In this document: one piece after another, positions 55,302 through 63,576 of the stretch
Position numbering within the stretch: the stretch's first letter is position 1
Layout: each line of letters begins with the position of its first letter
Origin: Virgibacillus_F flavescens
GTDB lineage: Bacteria; Bacillota; Bacilli; Bacillales; Amphibacillaceae
Reading direction: 5' to 3'
Assembly: GCF_050574275.1 (NCBI RefSeq)
Contig: NZ_CP192260.1
Span: forward strand, 186,001 to 250,000
Length of the DNA stretch: 64,000 nucleotides
The notes under the pieces: model-generated
What the model was told of the DNA's origin: nothing
Databases searched by the model: none
Seen by the model: only the letters and a program-made list of their open reading frames with translations
Program-made: the position numbers and the translations under genes

Positions 55302-55316
55302 TACTCCATACGGGTA
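55302..55316 (+). promoter_or_regulatory. Candidate CsoR-type operator
   Basis: TACTCCATACGGGTA is an imperfect palindrome like copper-sensor CsoR sites (TACCC...GGGTA). It overlaps a TATACT -10 (55300-55305) that would serve the DUF4396 gene. Confidence 0.35.
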
Positions 55317-55354
55317 TTTGGTTATATAAACAGAATTTATTACGAGGTGATTTT

Positions 55355-56011
55355 TTGTTAGTTATTATTTCCTTTATAGCATTAGGAATAGGATTATTGA
55401 GTTCTATTATAATTCTAGTAGATATAGTTAAACATCCACAGCAGATGAAAATTATGAATTTTGTATGGCCCGTTAATGGCTGGTTTTTAGGGCCGTTCGC
55501 GGTATGGACTTACTACAAATGGGGTCGGATCAAAGCTAAAGATCTTGATATTGAGGATAATCGCGGGCAACACGCGAAAGTATTTGGCTCTACAAGTCAC
55601 TGCTCCTCTGGTTGTACTTTAGGAGATGCGGTCGGTGTTCCGATTGTAGCCATTACAGGCATAACTATTGCCGGATCAACACTGTTTGCCCACTACGCAG
55701 TAGAGTTTGTCCTGGCGTATCTTTTTGGTATAGTATTTCAATTTTATGCAATATATCCTATGAATAAAGAAAAGGGAGTAGCTGGTGCAATTAAAACAGC
55801 GATTAAAGCAGATTCTCTATCTTTAATCGCTTTTGAAATCGGCATGTTCGGCTGGATGGCGATTGTTCACTATGTATTATTCGCTCAACCACCTAAACCT
55901 ACCGAAGCAACGTATTGGTTTATGATGCAAATCGCTATGATTTTAGGCTTCTTAACGAGCTATCCAGCTAATTGGTTCCTTGTGAAAAAAGGAATTAAAG
56001 AAACAATGTAA
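55355..56011 (+). CDS. DUF4396 membrane protein
   Basis: The 218-aa protein has an N-terminal helix, a conserved block (NFVWPVNGWFLGPFAVWTYY), a loop with STSHCSSGCTLGDAVG that could bind metal, and four more membrane segments. The TTG at 55355, with GAGGTG 5 nt upstream, is preferred; the longer frame from 55187 would overlap the divergent gene. DUF4396 is uncharacterised. The Cys/His loop and the copper-binding neighbour suggest metal handling. Confidence 0.75.
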   Translation: MLVIISFIALGIGLLSSIIILVDIVKHPQQMKIMNFVWPVNGWFLGPFAVWTYYKWGRIKAKDLDIEDNRGQHAKVFGSTSHCSSGCTLGDAVGVPIVAITGITIAGSTLFAHYAVEFVLAYLFGIVFQFYAIYPMNKEKGVAGAIKTAIKADSLSLIAFEIGMFGWMAIVHYVLFAQPPKPTEATYWFMMQIAMILGFLTSYPANWFLVKKGIKETM

Positions 56012-56016
56012 ATGAA

Positions 56017-56041
56017 AAAGCGTCCCATTAGGGACGCTTTT
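56017..56041. terminator. Bidirectional terminator
   Basis: AAGCGTCCC/GGGACGCTT with T-runs on both strands, between the convergent DUF4396 and rsbRD-like genes. Confidence 0.85.
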
Positions 56042-56050
56042 AACGTATAT

Positions 56051-56884
56051 TCATCTATCCTGTTTGATCAGGTAATCATTTAATGCCTGTTGCAGTGTTC
56101 CTAATGTTTCCGTCTGTTGGCTGAAGGTAAGCCCAGTATTCGTAATTTCTCTTACAATTTCTTTTCGCAATCCAGTAATAACTGTTTTACATCCCATCAA
56201 GGCAACACCATTTATAATTTTCATTAAATCAACAATAACATCCTGTTCCATCTTGGCAATACCGGAAAGGTCCATAATCAGTGTTTCGATTCTTGAAGCT
56301 GCTACTTCGGTCAACACCTTCTCATTAAGAATTCTGGCACGATGTGAATCAACCGAACCAATTAATGGCAATATACTTATAGATACATCAATAGGAATAA
56401 TGGGAACGGACAAATTCTCCACTAGCTCTTTTTGCGCACTAATCAAAGAATCCTTGTATGTAGAATAGTTGATAAAGAAGGTGTTTAAAAACTCATCGAC
56501 TCTGTTATTGATTTCCTGTTCCAATCGGAAGAAATCCGCAACTTCATTTTGACCTTTTAATTCATAGTAGTTTTCGATAAAGCCCCATATCGTTCTTCGG
56601 ATTGCCTGTACCCACTCTAGTTTGAAAGACAAAGCTAGTGAATATGTAGCCCAGGCAATTCCTTCCTGTTTCGCAAAATTTTTAAGCTCTTCGTCCCGCC
56701 CATCGATTATGTACTTAACTAGGTTGTGTGCATTATTGACAAGATCAATGTTTCCAATATGAAGAATTTCATCAATTTTGTCTCTTACATTTACTGCTTC
56801 TTCTAGTAATTCTTCTTCAAATAATTGGCTATTTTCTACAACGAATTCCTTAAAGGTAAAGGCTTCCTCAAACTTATAAACCAC
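56051..56884 (-). CDS. rsbRD: RsbR paralogue (RsbRD/YqhA-like), stressosome co-antagonist
   Basis: The 277-aa protein has a helical N-terminal RsbR-type globin-like domain (about 1-135), a linker, and a C-terminal STAS domain (about 155-275). In the STAS domain the position of the first RsbT-phosphorylated Thr reads LIMDLSGIAKM, so Ser replaces Thr. The second reads GLRKEIVREITNTGL, where Glu stands for Thr. In B. subtilis such proteins form the stressosome that controls sigma B. No other rsb gene is nearby. Confidence 0.75.
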   Translation of the reverse strand: MVYKFEEAFTFKEFVVENSQLFEEELLEEAVNVRDKIDEILHIGNIDLVNNAHNLVKYIIDGRDEELKNFAKQEGIAWATYSLALSFKLEWVQAIRRTIWGFIENYYELKGQNEVADFFRLEQEINNRVDEFLNTFFINYSTYKDSLISAQKELVENLSVPIIPIDVSISILPLIGSVDSHRARILNEKVLTEVAASRIETLIMDLSGIAKMEQDVIVDLMKIINGVALMGCKTVITGLRKEIVREITNTGLTFSQQTETLGTLQQALNDYLIKQDR

Positions 56885-57013
56885 TCTAATATCCCCTTTC
56901 CAGTCAAATTGATTGTTTCATAATTTTACTATTTCTCTCTATTATTCCAAATTATTTTCATTTTCACAAGAAAAGTTATAAAGAAAATCTCTATCCGATT
57001 AGAACTCCAACCT

Positions 57014-57901
57014 TTAACAGTCAACTATTTTATTAGGAAAATCAATGAATGGATTACGGTTTCCCTGTATTTGATAAATCGCCTGATTACGATGGTTCTC
57101 ATAAATCGCAGGCGGAAACTGCTTGTGCCATTCAATTAATACAGATTTCTCTATTTTATCTATATGTGTCTTTTCAATTTCCATTGGATATCTAAGTAGA
57201 AAATACAACATCGCTCTTGCTACAGTTCCCTTACCATATTCCGGTTCAAATAATTCCTCTTCTGCTATTCCACACCCCTCTTCCACCCTATTTGCGCTTA
57301 TCCCACCAGCGTTATATTTAGCAAAATCATGATACGGATAATTACTCCGAATTGAATTACAAAGGGGGTCACAAGTAAATAAGTGATGAAGATCACCGCG
57401 CATTGGCTCCTTTTCATTAAACCAGGACTGTGGTACTGCATGCTCGCAGTTGTATTTAAAGTTGCTTTCAATCTCCTTCAACTGCTTTTCATCAATGTAT
57501 TCCCTCTTATCAACTTCATCTTTTCTTCTCAATGAAGTGACATAATCCTCCTTAATAATGTCCTCTGGATTCCGCTGTTTACCGGAATAGATACTGATTA
57601 GATTACCATCTGGTCGCAAATCCACCCATGGATAAACATATTCACTAGGATTATAGGATAGCTGATTCGTATGCGTTTCCGATAAAAGCTGTGTCAGTTC
57701 TTCCTGGTTAAAATTTTTAAAATCAATATTATGATAATACGATATTATGGTTCGCTTATTCATATCTTCATCAAAATATTCCTTGTGGTCGTTTTGAATG
57801 GAAGACTTCGCATCATCCAGCCTCTGCAGAATAGTATTAACCTGCTCTTTGTTCGTTGTAACTGGGAAAATTAGTTTTGCCTGCTGATCGGATAAATTCA
57901 T
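57014..57901 (-). CDS. Endonuclease I family nuclease (Bsn/YurI-like)
   Basis: The 295-aa protein carries the endonuclease I active site: CEHAVPQSWFNEKEPMRGDL followed by HHLF and CNSIRSNYPYHDF, a beta-beta-alpha-metal nuclease. The B. subtilis relative Bsn is secreted, but this protein starts MNLSDQQAKLIFPVTTN with no signal peptide. ATG at 57901 is used, since the TTG two codons earlier overlaps the GGAGGGG site. Confidence 0.85.
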   Translation of the reverse strand: MNLSDQQAKLIFPVTTNKEQVNTILQRLDDAKSSIQNDHKEYFDEDMNKRTIISYYHNIDFKNFNQEELTQLLSETHTNQLSYNPSEYVYPWVDLRPDGNLISIYSGKQRNPEDIIKEDYVTSLRRKDEVDKREYIDEKQLKEIESNFKYNCEHAVPQSWFNEKEPMRGDLHHLFTCDPLCNSIRSNYPYHDFAKYNAGGISANRVEEGCGIAEEELFEPEYGKGTVARAMLYFLLRYPMEIEKTHIDKIEKSVLIEWHKQFPPAIYENHRNQAIYQIQGNRNPFIDFPNKIVDC

Positions 57902-57970
57902 AATCAACCCCTCCTGCTTTCATTTTCCTTATTTTAACACTATTGAAACACATGTGATTCCGTAAACTAT

Positions 57971-58017
57971 AAAAAGAGAGCTTCCAATAGGTTATTACAC
58001 CTAATGAAAGCCCTCTT
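57971..58017 (-). terminator. Terminator of the carnitine operon
   Basis: AAGAGGGCTTTCATTAGG/CCTATTGGAAGCTCTCTT stem followed by TTT on the minus strand, 15 nt after the thioesterase stop. Confidence 0.8.
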
Positions 58018-58031
58018 AAATTATATTTTGT

Positions 58032-58505
58032 TTACTTCTTCCGTTGAATGCCAATTTGACGACCTGCTTGTTTAGGGGAGTCAAACTTCATTTCCGCTTG
58101 ATAGATAAGTTGAATTATTGTTTCAATAGGTTTCGGAAAAGGGCCAGGGCGTCCTGAACTTTGATCTATGCCCATCAGCATTTGTTCCATAGTCGCAACT
58201 TGCTCACCCTCAACATTTTTCATTGTGAAAAATTGATGGATCCGCTTTTCGTCTACATCAAGCAGCTGACTTTCAATCGTAAGCTGCTCACCGTCATGCG
58301 CTTCCTTTAGGTAACAAATGTGGGTTTCCAGGGTAAAGATTGTATAACCCAACTTCGTGATCGTCTGTTGATTTAACCCGATGTATGCCATAAACGCATC
58401 GGTCGCTTCACTGAATACTCTAGCATATTCAGCATCATTCATGTGGCCATTATAGTCTACCCATTCTGGTAGTACCTGTTGTTTAAACTGGAAAGATTTT
58501 TCCAT
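58032..58505 (-). CDS. cdhB: Betainyl-CoA thioesterase-like hotdog protein
   Basis: The 157-aa 4HBT hotdog thioesterase has the family pattern PEWVDYNGHMNDAEYARVFSEATDAF, with the catalytic acid in the first helix region. With its neighbours it fits CdhB, which hydrolyses betainyl-CoA to glycine betaine in carnitine degradation. It begins 15 nt after the dehydrogenase. The substrate is inferred from context. Confidence 0.75.
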   Translation of the reverse strand: MEKSFQFKQQVLPEWVDYNGHMNDAEYARVFSEATDAFMAYIGLNQQTITKLGYTIFTLETHICYLKEAHDGEQLTIESQLLDVDEKRIHQFFTMKNVEGEQVATMEQMLMGIDQSSGRPGPFPKPIETIIQLIYQAEMKFDSPKQAGRQIGIQRKK

Positions 58506-58520
58506 CGTTGCACCTCGCGA

Positions 58521-59480
58521 TCATACATTAGTTTTATGCTGTGATTCTGGCCAATAATCCTTGACCAGATCTAATAAACGGACAAGAAATTCATTACGGT
58601 TTTGATCAATCTCTGACATGGATAAATCTCCTGATTGAGCCTCACACCCCGATACAACTTTATCGTATAATTCGTCCGTTAGTTCCGGTGCTTCCAGTTT
58701 CGTCCATGGCTTCTTCAAGGCTGGTCCGAATTGTTTCAGCATGTGACGCATTCCGCCTTCTCCACCAGCGAGATGGAAAGTAAGGAATGGTCCGTATTGA
58801 GCATAACGGAGCCCTGCTCCATAAATAAAAGCATTGTCCACTTCTTCTGTCGTAGCTATTCCTTCATTAACAATATGAAGGGATTCACGCCAGATTGCTT
58901 CGATTAACCGATCGGCAATATGCCCTTCAATTTCGTGACGGACAAGCAAAACTTTCATATTCATTCCATCAAAAAATGCTTGAGCTCGTTGAACGTTGAC
59001 CTGAGAAGTTGCTTTTCCAGGTACTACTTCAACGAGTGGCAGAATATAGACTGGATGAAATGGATGAGCAACCACAAATCGTTCCGGGTTCTTCAGGTTA
59101 GCCTGAAGTTCAGATGGCATAATGCCAGAGGTACTGGAACCAATCAACGCTTCTGGTTTAGCGTAGCGATCAATATTCTGAAGCACAGTTTGTTTTAATT
59201 CTTCTACTTCAGGTACGTTTTCCTGAATAAAATCTGCATCGACAACGGCTGTTGGCAGATCTTGCGCAAACGTAAGCCGATCTTTTGAAGCACCTTCAGC
59301 AAGACCAAGCGCTTCCAGGTATGGCCAAGCATGATTAATGGCTGCTCTCATTCTTTCTTCTGCTCCTTCTGCCGGATCAGTAGCGATAACATCATAGCCA
59401 TGAGCCAGGAATCGGGCAATCCACCCGTTACCGATTACACCCGTTCCCACAACTGCAATGGTTTTTATCTCTGTTTTCAT
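58521..59480 (-). CDS. cdhA: L-carnitine dehydrogenase
   Basis: The 319-aa protein belongs to the 3-hydroxyacyl-CoA dehydrogenase superfamily. It has an NAD-binding Rossmann motif (VVGTGVIGNGWIARFLAHGY, residues 9-28), the catalytic stretch RFVVAHPFHPVYILPLVEVV and a C-terminal helical domain (YGAGLRYAQYGPF). It oxidises L-carnitine to 3-dehydrocarnitine. It is 2 nt after the BKACE gene, matching the cdh arrangement. Confidence 0.85.
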   Translation of the reverse strand: MKTEIKTIAVVGTGVIGNGWIARFLAHGYDVIATDPAEGAEERMRAAINHAWPYLEALGLAEGASKDRLTFAQDLPTAVVDADFIQENVPEVEELKQTVLQNIDRYAKPEALIGSSTSGIMPSELQANLKNPERFVVAHPFHPVYILPLVEVVPGKATSQVNVQRAQAFFDGMNMKVLLVRHEIEGHIADRLIEAIWRESLHIVNEGIATTEEVDNAFIYGAGLRYAQYGPFLTFHLAGGEGGMRHMLKQFGPALKKPWTKLEAPELTDELYDKVVSGCEAQSGDLSMSEIDQNRNEFLVRLLDLVKDYWPESQHKTNV

Positions 59481-59482
59481 AC

Positions 59483-60373
59483 TTATTTCCCTCCAAACGG
59501 GTTACGTAAATTTAAATATTCTCTAGCTTCCTGTGGAGTCATTGGTTCAAAACCATGTCCACCTAACATATTGGTAGCTTTATCAACAAGCTGTTCATTC
59601 TTGGCTGGAACTCCTTTAGAAAGGTATATGTTATCTTCTAGTCCCACTCGAACGTTCCCTCCTAAAAGTGCTGATTGTGCAGCAATAGGAAATTGCAAGC
59701 GACCAATACCAAATGCTGACCACTGTGCATTTTCAGGGAGGCGATTTTTCATGTAAATCATAGTTTCAGCATCCGCTTCTGCACCCCAAGGAATCCCCAG
59801 ACAAAATTGAAACATTGGATCTCCATCAATAAGTCCTTCTTTAATAAGTTGATTCGCAAAACGGATATGACCAGTATCAAAACACTCAAGTTCAGGCTTT
59901 ACACCACTTGCTTGAATGAGCTTGGCCTGTTCACGCAGCCAATCTGTCGGGCTCATATAAATCATGTTTCCAAAATTTGTACTTCCACAGTCCAATGTAC
60001 ACATTTCTGGAAGAAGCTGACCAACTGGTTCATGACGTTCAGATGGTGTTTGTATATCCGTACCATCACCACCAGCGGCTGGCGTCGCCAAACTAGGAAT
60101 AAAATCCCCTCCGCCTCCAGCAGTGATATTAATAATGACATCTGTTGCTGAATCACGAATACGGTCAACAATTTCTTTATAGAGATCAAGGTCATGACTA
60201 ATTCCGCCTGTTTTAGGATCACGAGCGTGCACATGCGCGATCGTTGCCCCCGCTTTTGCTGACTCAATGGCAGATTCAGCGATTTCCTTAGGTGTTACTG
60301 GAACATTTGGATTTTTTTTCGTAGTTTCACCAGCACCAGTTACGGCTGCTGTTAATAAGACTTTATTTTTCAT
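59483..60373 (-). CDS. cdhC: 3-dehydrocarnitine cleavage enzyme (BKACE family)
   Basis: The 296-aa beta-keto acid cleavage enzyme has a TIM barrel with zinc ligands in ATIAHVHARDPKTGG and a C-terminal E/H region (GGNVRVGLEDNIYL). With acetyl-CoA it splits 3-dehydrocarnitine to betainyl-CoA and acetoacetate. The link to carnitine comes from the carnitine dehydrogenase and thioesterase next to it, since BKACEs vary in substrate. First gene of the operon; AAAGGAGG precedes the ATG. Confidence 0.85.
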   Translation of the reverse strand: MKNKVLLTAAVTGAGETTKKNPNVPVTPKEIAESAIESAKAGATIAHVHARDPKTGGISHDLDLYKEIVDRIRDSATDVIINITAGGGGDFIPSLATPAAGGDGTDIQTPSERHEPVGQLLPEMCTLDCGSTNFGNMIYMSPTDWLREQAKLIQASGVKPELECFDTGHIRFANQLIKEGLIDGDPMFQFCLGIPWGAEADAETMIYMKNRLPENAQWSAFGIGRLQFPIAAQSALLGGNVRVGLEDNIYLSKGVPAKNEQLVDKATNMLGGHGFEPMTPQEAREYLNLRNPFGGK

Positions 60374-60430
60374 TAAAAATTCCTCCTTTGAATTTAAATC
60401 AAAAGATTATACTTTGAATACCCATTTTAA

Positions 60431-60459
60431 ACTATACCATCCAGACTGTTTAGTTTCAA
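60431..60459 (-). promoter_or_regulatory. Promoter of the carnitine operon
   Basis: On the minus strand TTGAAA (60459-60454), 17 nt, TATAGT (60436-60431), about 60 nt ahead of cdhC. Confidence 0.65.
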
Positions 60460-60535
60460 ATGAAATCGGCTCATTATTATTATTTGCGTGTTCTTTTCTA
60501 TAAACCGGGTACTAGGTATGAAATGGAACAAATTG

Positions 60536-60568
60536 CTAATTAATTTTTATATTGATATGATTAATTAG
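60536..60568. promoter_or_regulatory. Candidate TetR operator
   Basis: CTAATTAAT (60536-60544) and ATTAATTAG (60560-60568) form a perfect 9-bp inverted repeat across 15 nt in the divergent region. It lies well upstream of the cdh promoter and about 118 nt before the TetR start. Confidence 0.4.
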
Positions 60569-60685
60569 ACATGACTACCCTAGTTAGTAAGGTTACTTTT
60601 TCATCTCACGCTTTACAGTACTAAATAAGTTGATTAGAATAAGAAATTAATAACGATATCATAAACAGTAATGAGGGACATAAAT

Positions 60686-61237
60686 ATGCCTAGAGAATCG
60701 AAGCGGCAAAAAATATTAGAAGCAGCAGCCTCCATTGTAAATACTAGGGGAAGTGACGCTTTAACCCTTGATGCCACAGCTAAACAGGCGCAGGTAAGCA
60801 AAGGCGGCTTGCTTTATCACTTCGAAAGTAAAGAAGCGCTAGTAAAAGGTCTTGTTCAGCATATGGATAGCATCTACCGAGGAAATGTGGAAAGTTCCAG
60901 CTTGTCTGATCACGAAGAAACGGGTAGGTGGACCAGGGCGTTAGTGAACACGATGTACAAACAGAGTATTGAAAACAAGGAGACTAGTGCTGGGATGCTT
61001 GCTGCTCAGGGGATTAACCCAGAATTATTGAAACCTTTGCAGGAAACGTATGCGGGTTGGCAGGAACGAATCCAACATGACGGTCTCGATGAAGTACAAG
61101 CGACAATTTTGCGTTTAGCTGTTGATGGTTTGTGGCTTTCCGAGATATTTGGATTAGGCACGATAGATCCAAAATTACGGCAGCGTGTGCTGGAAGCGTT
61201 ACTAGAACAGACTCATTCAAACAATAGTGATAAATAA
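60686..61237 (+). CDS. TetR-family regulator of the carnitine genes
   Basis: The 183-aa protein has an N-terminal helix-turn-helix (about 8-55: KILEAAASIVNTRGSDALTL, QVSKGGLLYHFESKEALV) and a helical ligand-binding domain resembling the TetR_C_37 group. ATG at 60686 follows GAGGG by 8 nt. It is divergent from cdhCAB, so it probably senses carnitine, betaine or a CoA intermediate; the ligand is not shown. Confidence 0.82.
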   Translation: MPRESKRQKILEAAASIVNTRGSDALTLDATAKQAQVSKGGLLYHFESKEALVKGLVQHMDSIYRGNVESSSLSDHEETGRWTRALVNTMYKQSIENKETSAGMLAAQGINPELLKPLQETYAGWQERIQHDGLDEVQATILRLAVDGLWLSEIFGLGTIDPKLRQRVLEALLEQTHSNNSDK

Positions 61238-61266
61238 ATATAGAAAGGCTTAGGGAAACCTAAGCT

Positions 61267-61303
61267 AAGCTTGTAGAGAAACTTCTTGTTTTTCTACAAG
61301 CTT
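61267..61303 (+). terminator. Terminator after the TetR gene
   Basis: AAGCTTGTAGA/TCTACAAGCTT stem followed by TCTTTAT, 29 nt after the stop. Confidence 0.7.
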
Positions 61304-61362
61304 TCTTTATACCACGCTGGGAGCGAATTCTCGTATCTTCTCGCAAAAACCCGCAGTGGTCA

Positions 61363-61690
61363 GTGAAAACTTACATATAGTACAAATTATGTGGATCTAC
61401 AATCGCATCTTCGAATATACTTCGCTTTCCGCGGGCACGGCTTCAGCTTCCTTGCCCCGGCAAGGGGTATGTCAACGTTGTCCGCAAAGGACGGTTTTAG
61501 TTGACCTTCCTCTTTTAACCGCTTTCCTGCTTAGATCTTCTGCTCGCGCTGTTCCCGCAGGATAAGGAAGGCTACCCTGAAAAGGCATCGCACGAAGAAA
61601 AAGTGTTTTTCTTTTTCGAGGAGTCTTTCTATATTCGAAGTTGCTAGGTAAGAGTGAAAAGATAAAATTTTATTATCCACCACTTTTTCA
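61363..61690. mobile_element. MITE-like repeat, copy C
   Basis: A 328-bp segment, inverted relative to the copy at 43655-43869. The inner perfect 11-bp inverted repeat is CTTCGAATATA (61409-61419) with TATATTCGAAG (61630-61640). The outer end ACTTTTTCA (61682-61690) is intact. The core is longer than in copy B and carries the segment shared with copy A. The 576-nt gap between the TetR gene and opuAC holds this repeat, two terminators and no gene. Confidence 0.7.
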
Positions 61691-61763
61691 ATGACCTTGC
61701 CTTACTTCAACTGGAGTCTCAAGGTAATCGGACCTATTTCTCCCCTTCAAACCCTAATTTAAA

Positions 61764-61804
61764 ATAAAAAAATCTGTGCTGACTGATTGTCAACACAGAT
61801 TTTT
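61764..61804 (-). terminator. Terminator of opuA
   Basis: AAATCTGTG/CACAGATTT stem with a 16-nt loop, followed by T-run on the minus strand. Confidence 0.75.
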
Positions 61805-61813
61805 ACTAGGTTA

Positions 61814-62713
61814 TTATTTACCCATCATTTTATTCACTTTATCTTCATGATTATCAATCCACTGTTGAGCAACTTTTTTAGGATCTTTGCCCTCTTCTTC
61901 AATCTTAACAATCATCTCTTCTACATCGTCGATTGAGATACTCCAGTTCTTAAAGAATTCATAAACTTCTGGTGCTTCATCTTTTAATTTACTGTTTGTT
62001 ACGACATGTACGGAAGATGTTTCGAAAAAGCCTTTATCGTTACTTAAAATCTTCAAATCGTATTTGTTAAACATCGTGTGTGGGCGCCATCCAAAGAACA
62101 TTACTGGCTTTTCTTGTTTGATTAGACGAGTTGCCTGAGCCATCATTCCGCCTTCAGACGAGTTAACCTGTTTAAGATCAAGGTTATACGCCTTAATCAT
62201 TTCATTCGATTGTTTTGTTGCGCTTGCACCTTTTTCAATACCAAACATTTTGTTATTGAACATATCTTCTTTACCCTTCAAATCACTTACTGAATTGATA
62301 TTCTCCATATAGGCAGGTACAACCCAGCCAGTTTTTGCTTCAGGGTAGCTTACCGCTGTATCGTCAAGCTTATCACCGAATTTTTCCATATATTTGTTGT
62401 GCATTGGGAACCAGCTATCCATGAATACATCTAAGTCGCCACGGGAAAGTCCCATAAATACGCCACCAACATTAGCTTTTGTTTGTTTTACTTCGTAGCC
62501 CATGTCTTTCAGAATCAGACTTGCAATTTCAGTCGGGGGAACTGTACTTGTCCATGGCGTTACACCAAAGTCAATTGTTACATTTTTATTGTTGGTGTCT
62601 CCTGACTTTTCTTGACCAGATTCATTCTCTGATGCTGATTCATTACCAGCAGAACAACCAAACATAATTACTAAAATTGATGCCATCATTACACTTAATA
62701 CAATTTTTTTCAT
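61814..62713 (-). CDS. opuAC: Glycine betaine ABC transporter, substrate-binding lipoprotein
   Basis: The 299-aa lipoprotein has lipobox VIMFGC (cysteine near 20), a Ser/Glu/Asn-rich linker and the OpuAC domain. Tryptophans that could form the quaternary-amine cage are in FGVTPWTSTVPP, MDSWFPMH, TGWVVPAYM and FFGWRPHTMF. It delivers glycine betaine, possibly also proline betaine, to OpuAB. Last gene of the opuA operon. Confidence 0.92.
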   Translation of the reverse strand: MKKIVLSVMMASILVIMFGCSAGNESASENESGQEKSGDTNNKNVTIDFGVTPWTSTVPPTEIASLILKDMGYEVKQTKANVGGVFMGLSRGDLDVFMDSWFPMHNKYMEKFGDKLDDTAVSYPEAKTGWVVPAYMENINSVSDLKGKEDMFNNKMFGIEKGASATKQSNEMIKAYNLDLKQVNSSEGGMMAQATRLIKQEKPVMFFGWRPHTMFNKYDLKILSNDKGFFETSSVHVVTNSKLKDEAPEVYEFFKNWSISIDDVEEMIVKIEEEGKDPKKVAQQWIDNHEDKVNKMMGK

Positions 62714-62745
62714 ACGAATACGCTCCTTTTATTAATTTAATAAGT

Positions 62746-63576
62746 TTATACTTTTTGACCAATTCCTTGGGTAACGCGGTCAAGAATGATTGCAAGAACC
62801 ACAATTCCTAATCCGCCTGTTAGCCCAAGACCAACGTTAACATTGGAAATACCCGCTAACACGGTAGACCCAAGTCCAGGCGCTCCAATCATTGAAGCAA
62901 TAACTGCCATTGACAGCGCTAGCATAATCGTCTGGTTAATACCAGCCATGATCGTCGGCACTGCCATTGGCAGCTGCACCTTGAATAAAAGCTGCCATGA
63001 GGTTGACCCAAACGCTCTTGAAGCTTCTACCACATCACCTGGAACCTGTTGGATTCCAAGCGTGGTCATACGAACAGCCGGTGGTGTGGCAAATACAAAT
63101 GTCGCGATAACCGCAGGCACACCACCTAGTCCAAATAATAGAATCGCAGGAATTAAATACACAAAACTTGGCAATGTCTGCATAAAGTCCAGGATCGGTC
63201 TTGTGATTTTATTAATAACTTCATTAACCGCACTTAAAATCCCAATCGGAATACCGATGATTACCGAAATTAGCGTTGCGACAAATACTACCGCAATAGT
63301 CTGCATTGCAGCAGCCCATAAATCCACTGACCCTAAATAGAAACAACCAATTAGTGTAAATAAGGCTACTCCTTTACCAGCACTCCTCCAACACAAAATG
63401 ACTAATAGAAGCGTAATAAGTTCTGGAGGGATGGTAATTAATAGATTCGTAAATGAAGTAATAAAGGTAGAAAGAATTCCGCTTAATGAATTGAAAAATC
63501 CACCCATTACGGGAAGCAACCATTCGTTTACAAAACGGTTTGTCCACTCTTCTAATGGAAAGCTGAAATAATTCAT
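62746..63576 (-). CDS. opuAB: Glycine betaine ABC transporter, permease
   Basis: The 276-aa permease has a hydrophobic N-terminal part and a binding-protein-dependent transport domain with about six membrane segments. The EAA-type loop is VEASRAFGSTSWQLLFKVQL. IMALSMAVIASMIGAPGLG-like sequence (IMLALSMAVIASMIGAPGLG) matches ProW/OpuAB. It overlaps opuAA by 4 nt. Confidence 0.93.
   Translation of the reverse strand: MNYFSFPLEEWTNRFVNEWLLPVMGGFFNSLSGILSTFITSFTNLLITIPPELITLLLVILCWRSAGKGVALFTLIGCFYLGSVDLWAAAMQTIAVVFVATLISVIIGIPIGILSAVNEVINKITRPILDFMQTLPSFVYLIPAILLFGLGGVPAVIATFVFATPPAVRMTTLGIQQVPGDVVEASRAFGSTSWQLLFKVQLPMAVPTIMAGINQTIMLALSMAVIASMIGAPGLGSTVLAGISNVNVGLGLTGGLGIVVLAIILDRVTQGIGQKV

Noticed and set aside
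55187..55354. N-terminal extension of the DUF4396 frame
   Set aside because: It would overlap the divergent copper-protein gene and contain the predicted promoter; TTG at 55355 has a ribosome binding site.
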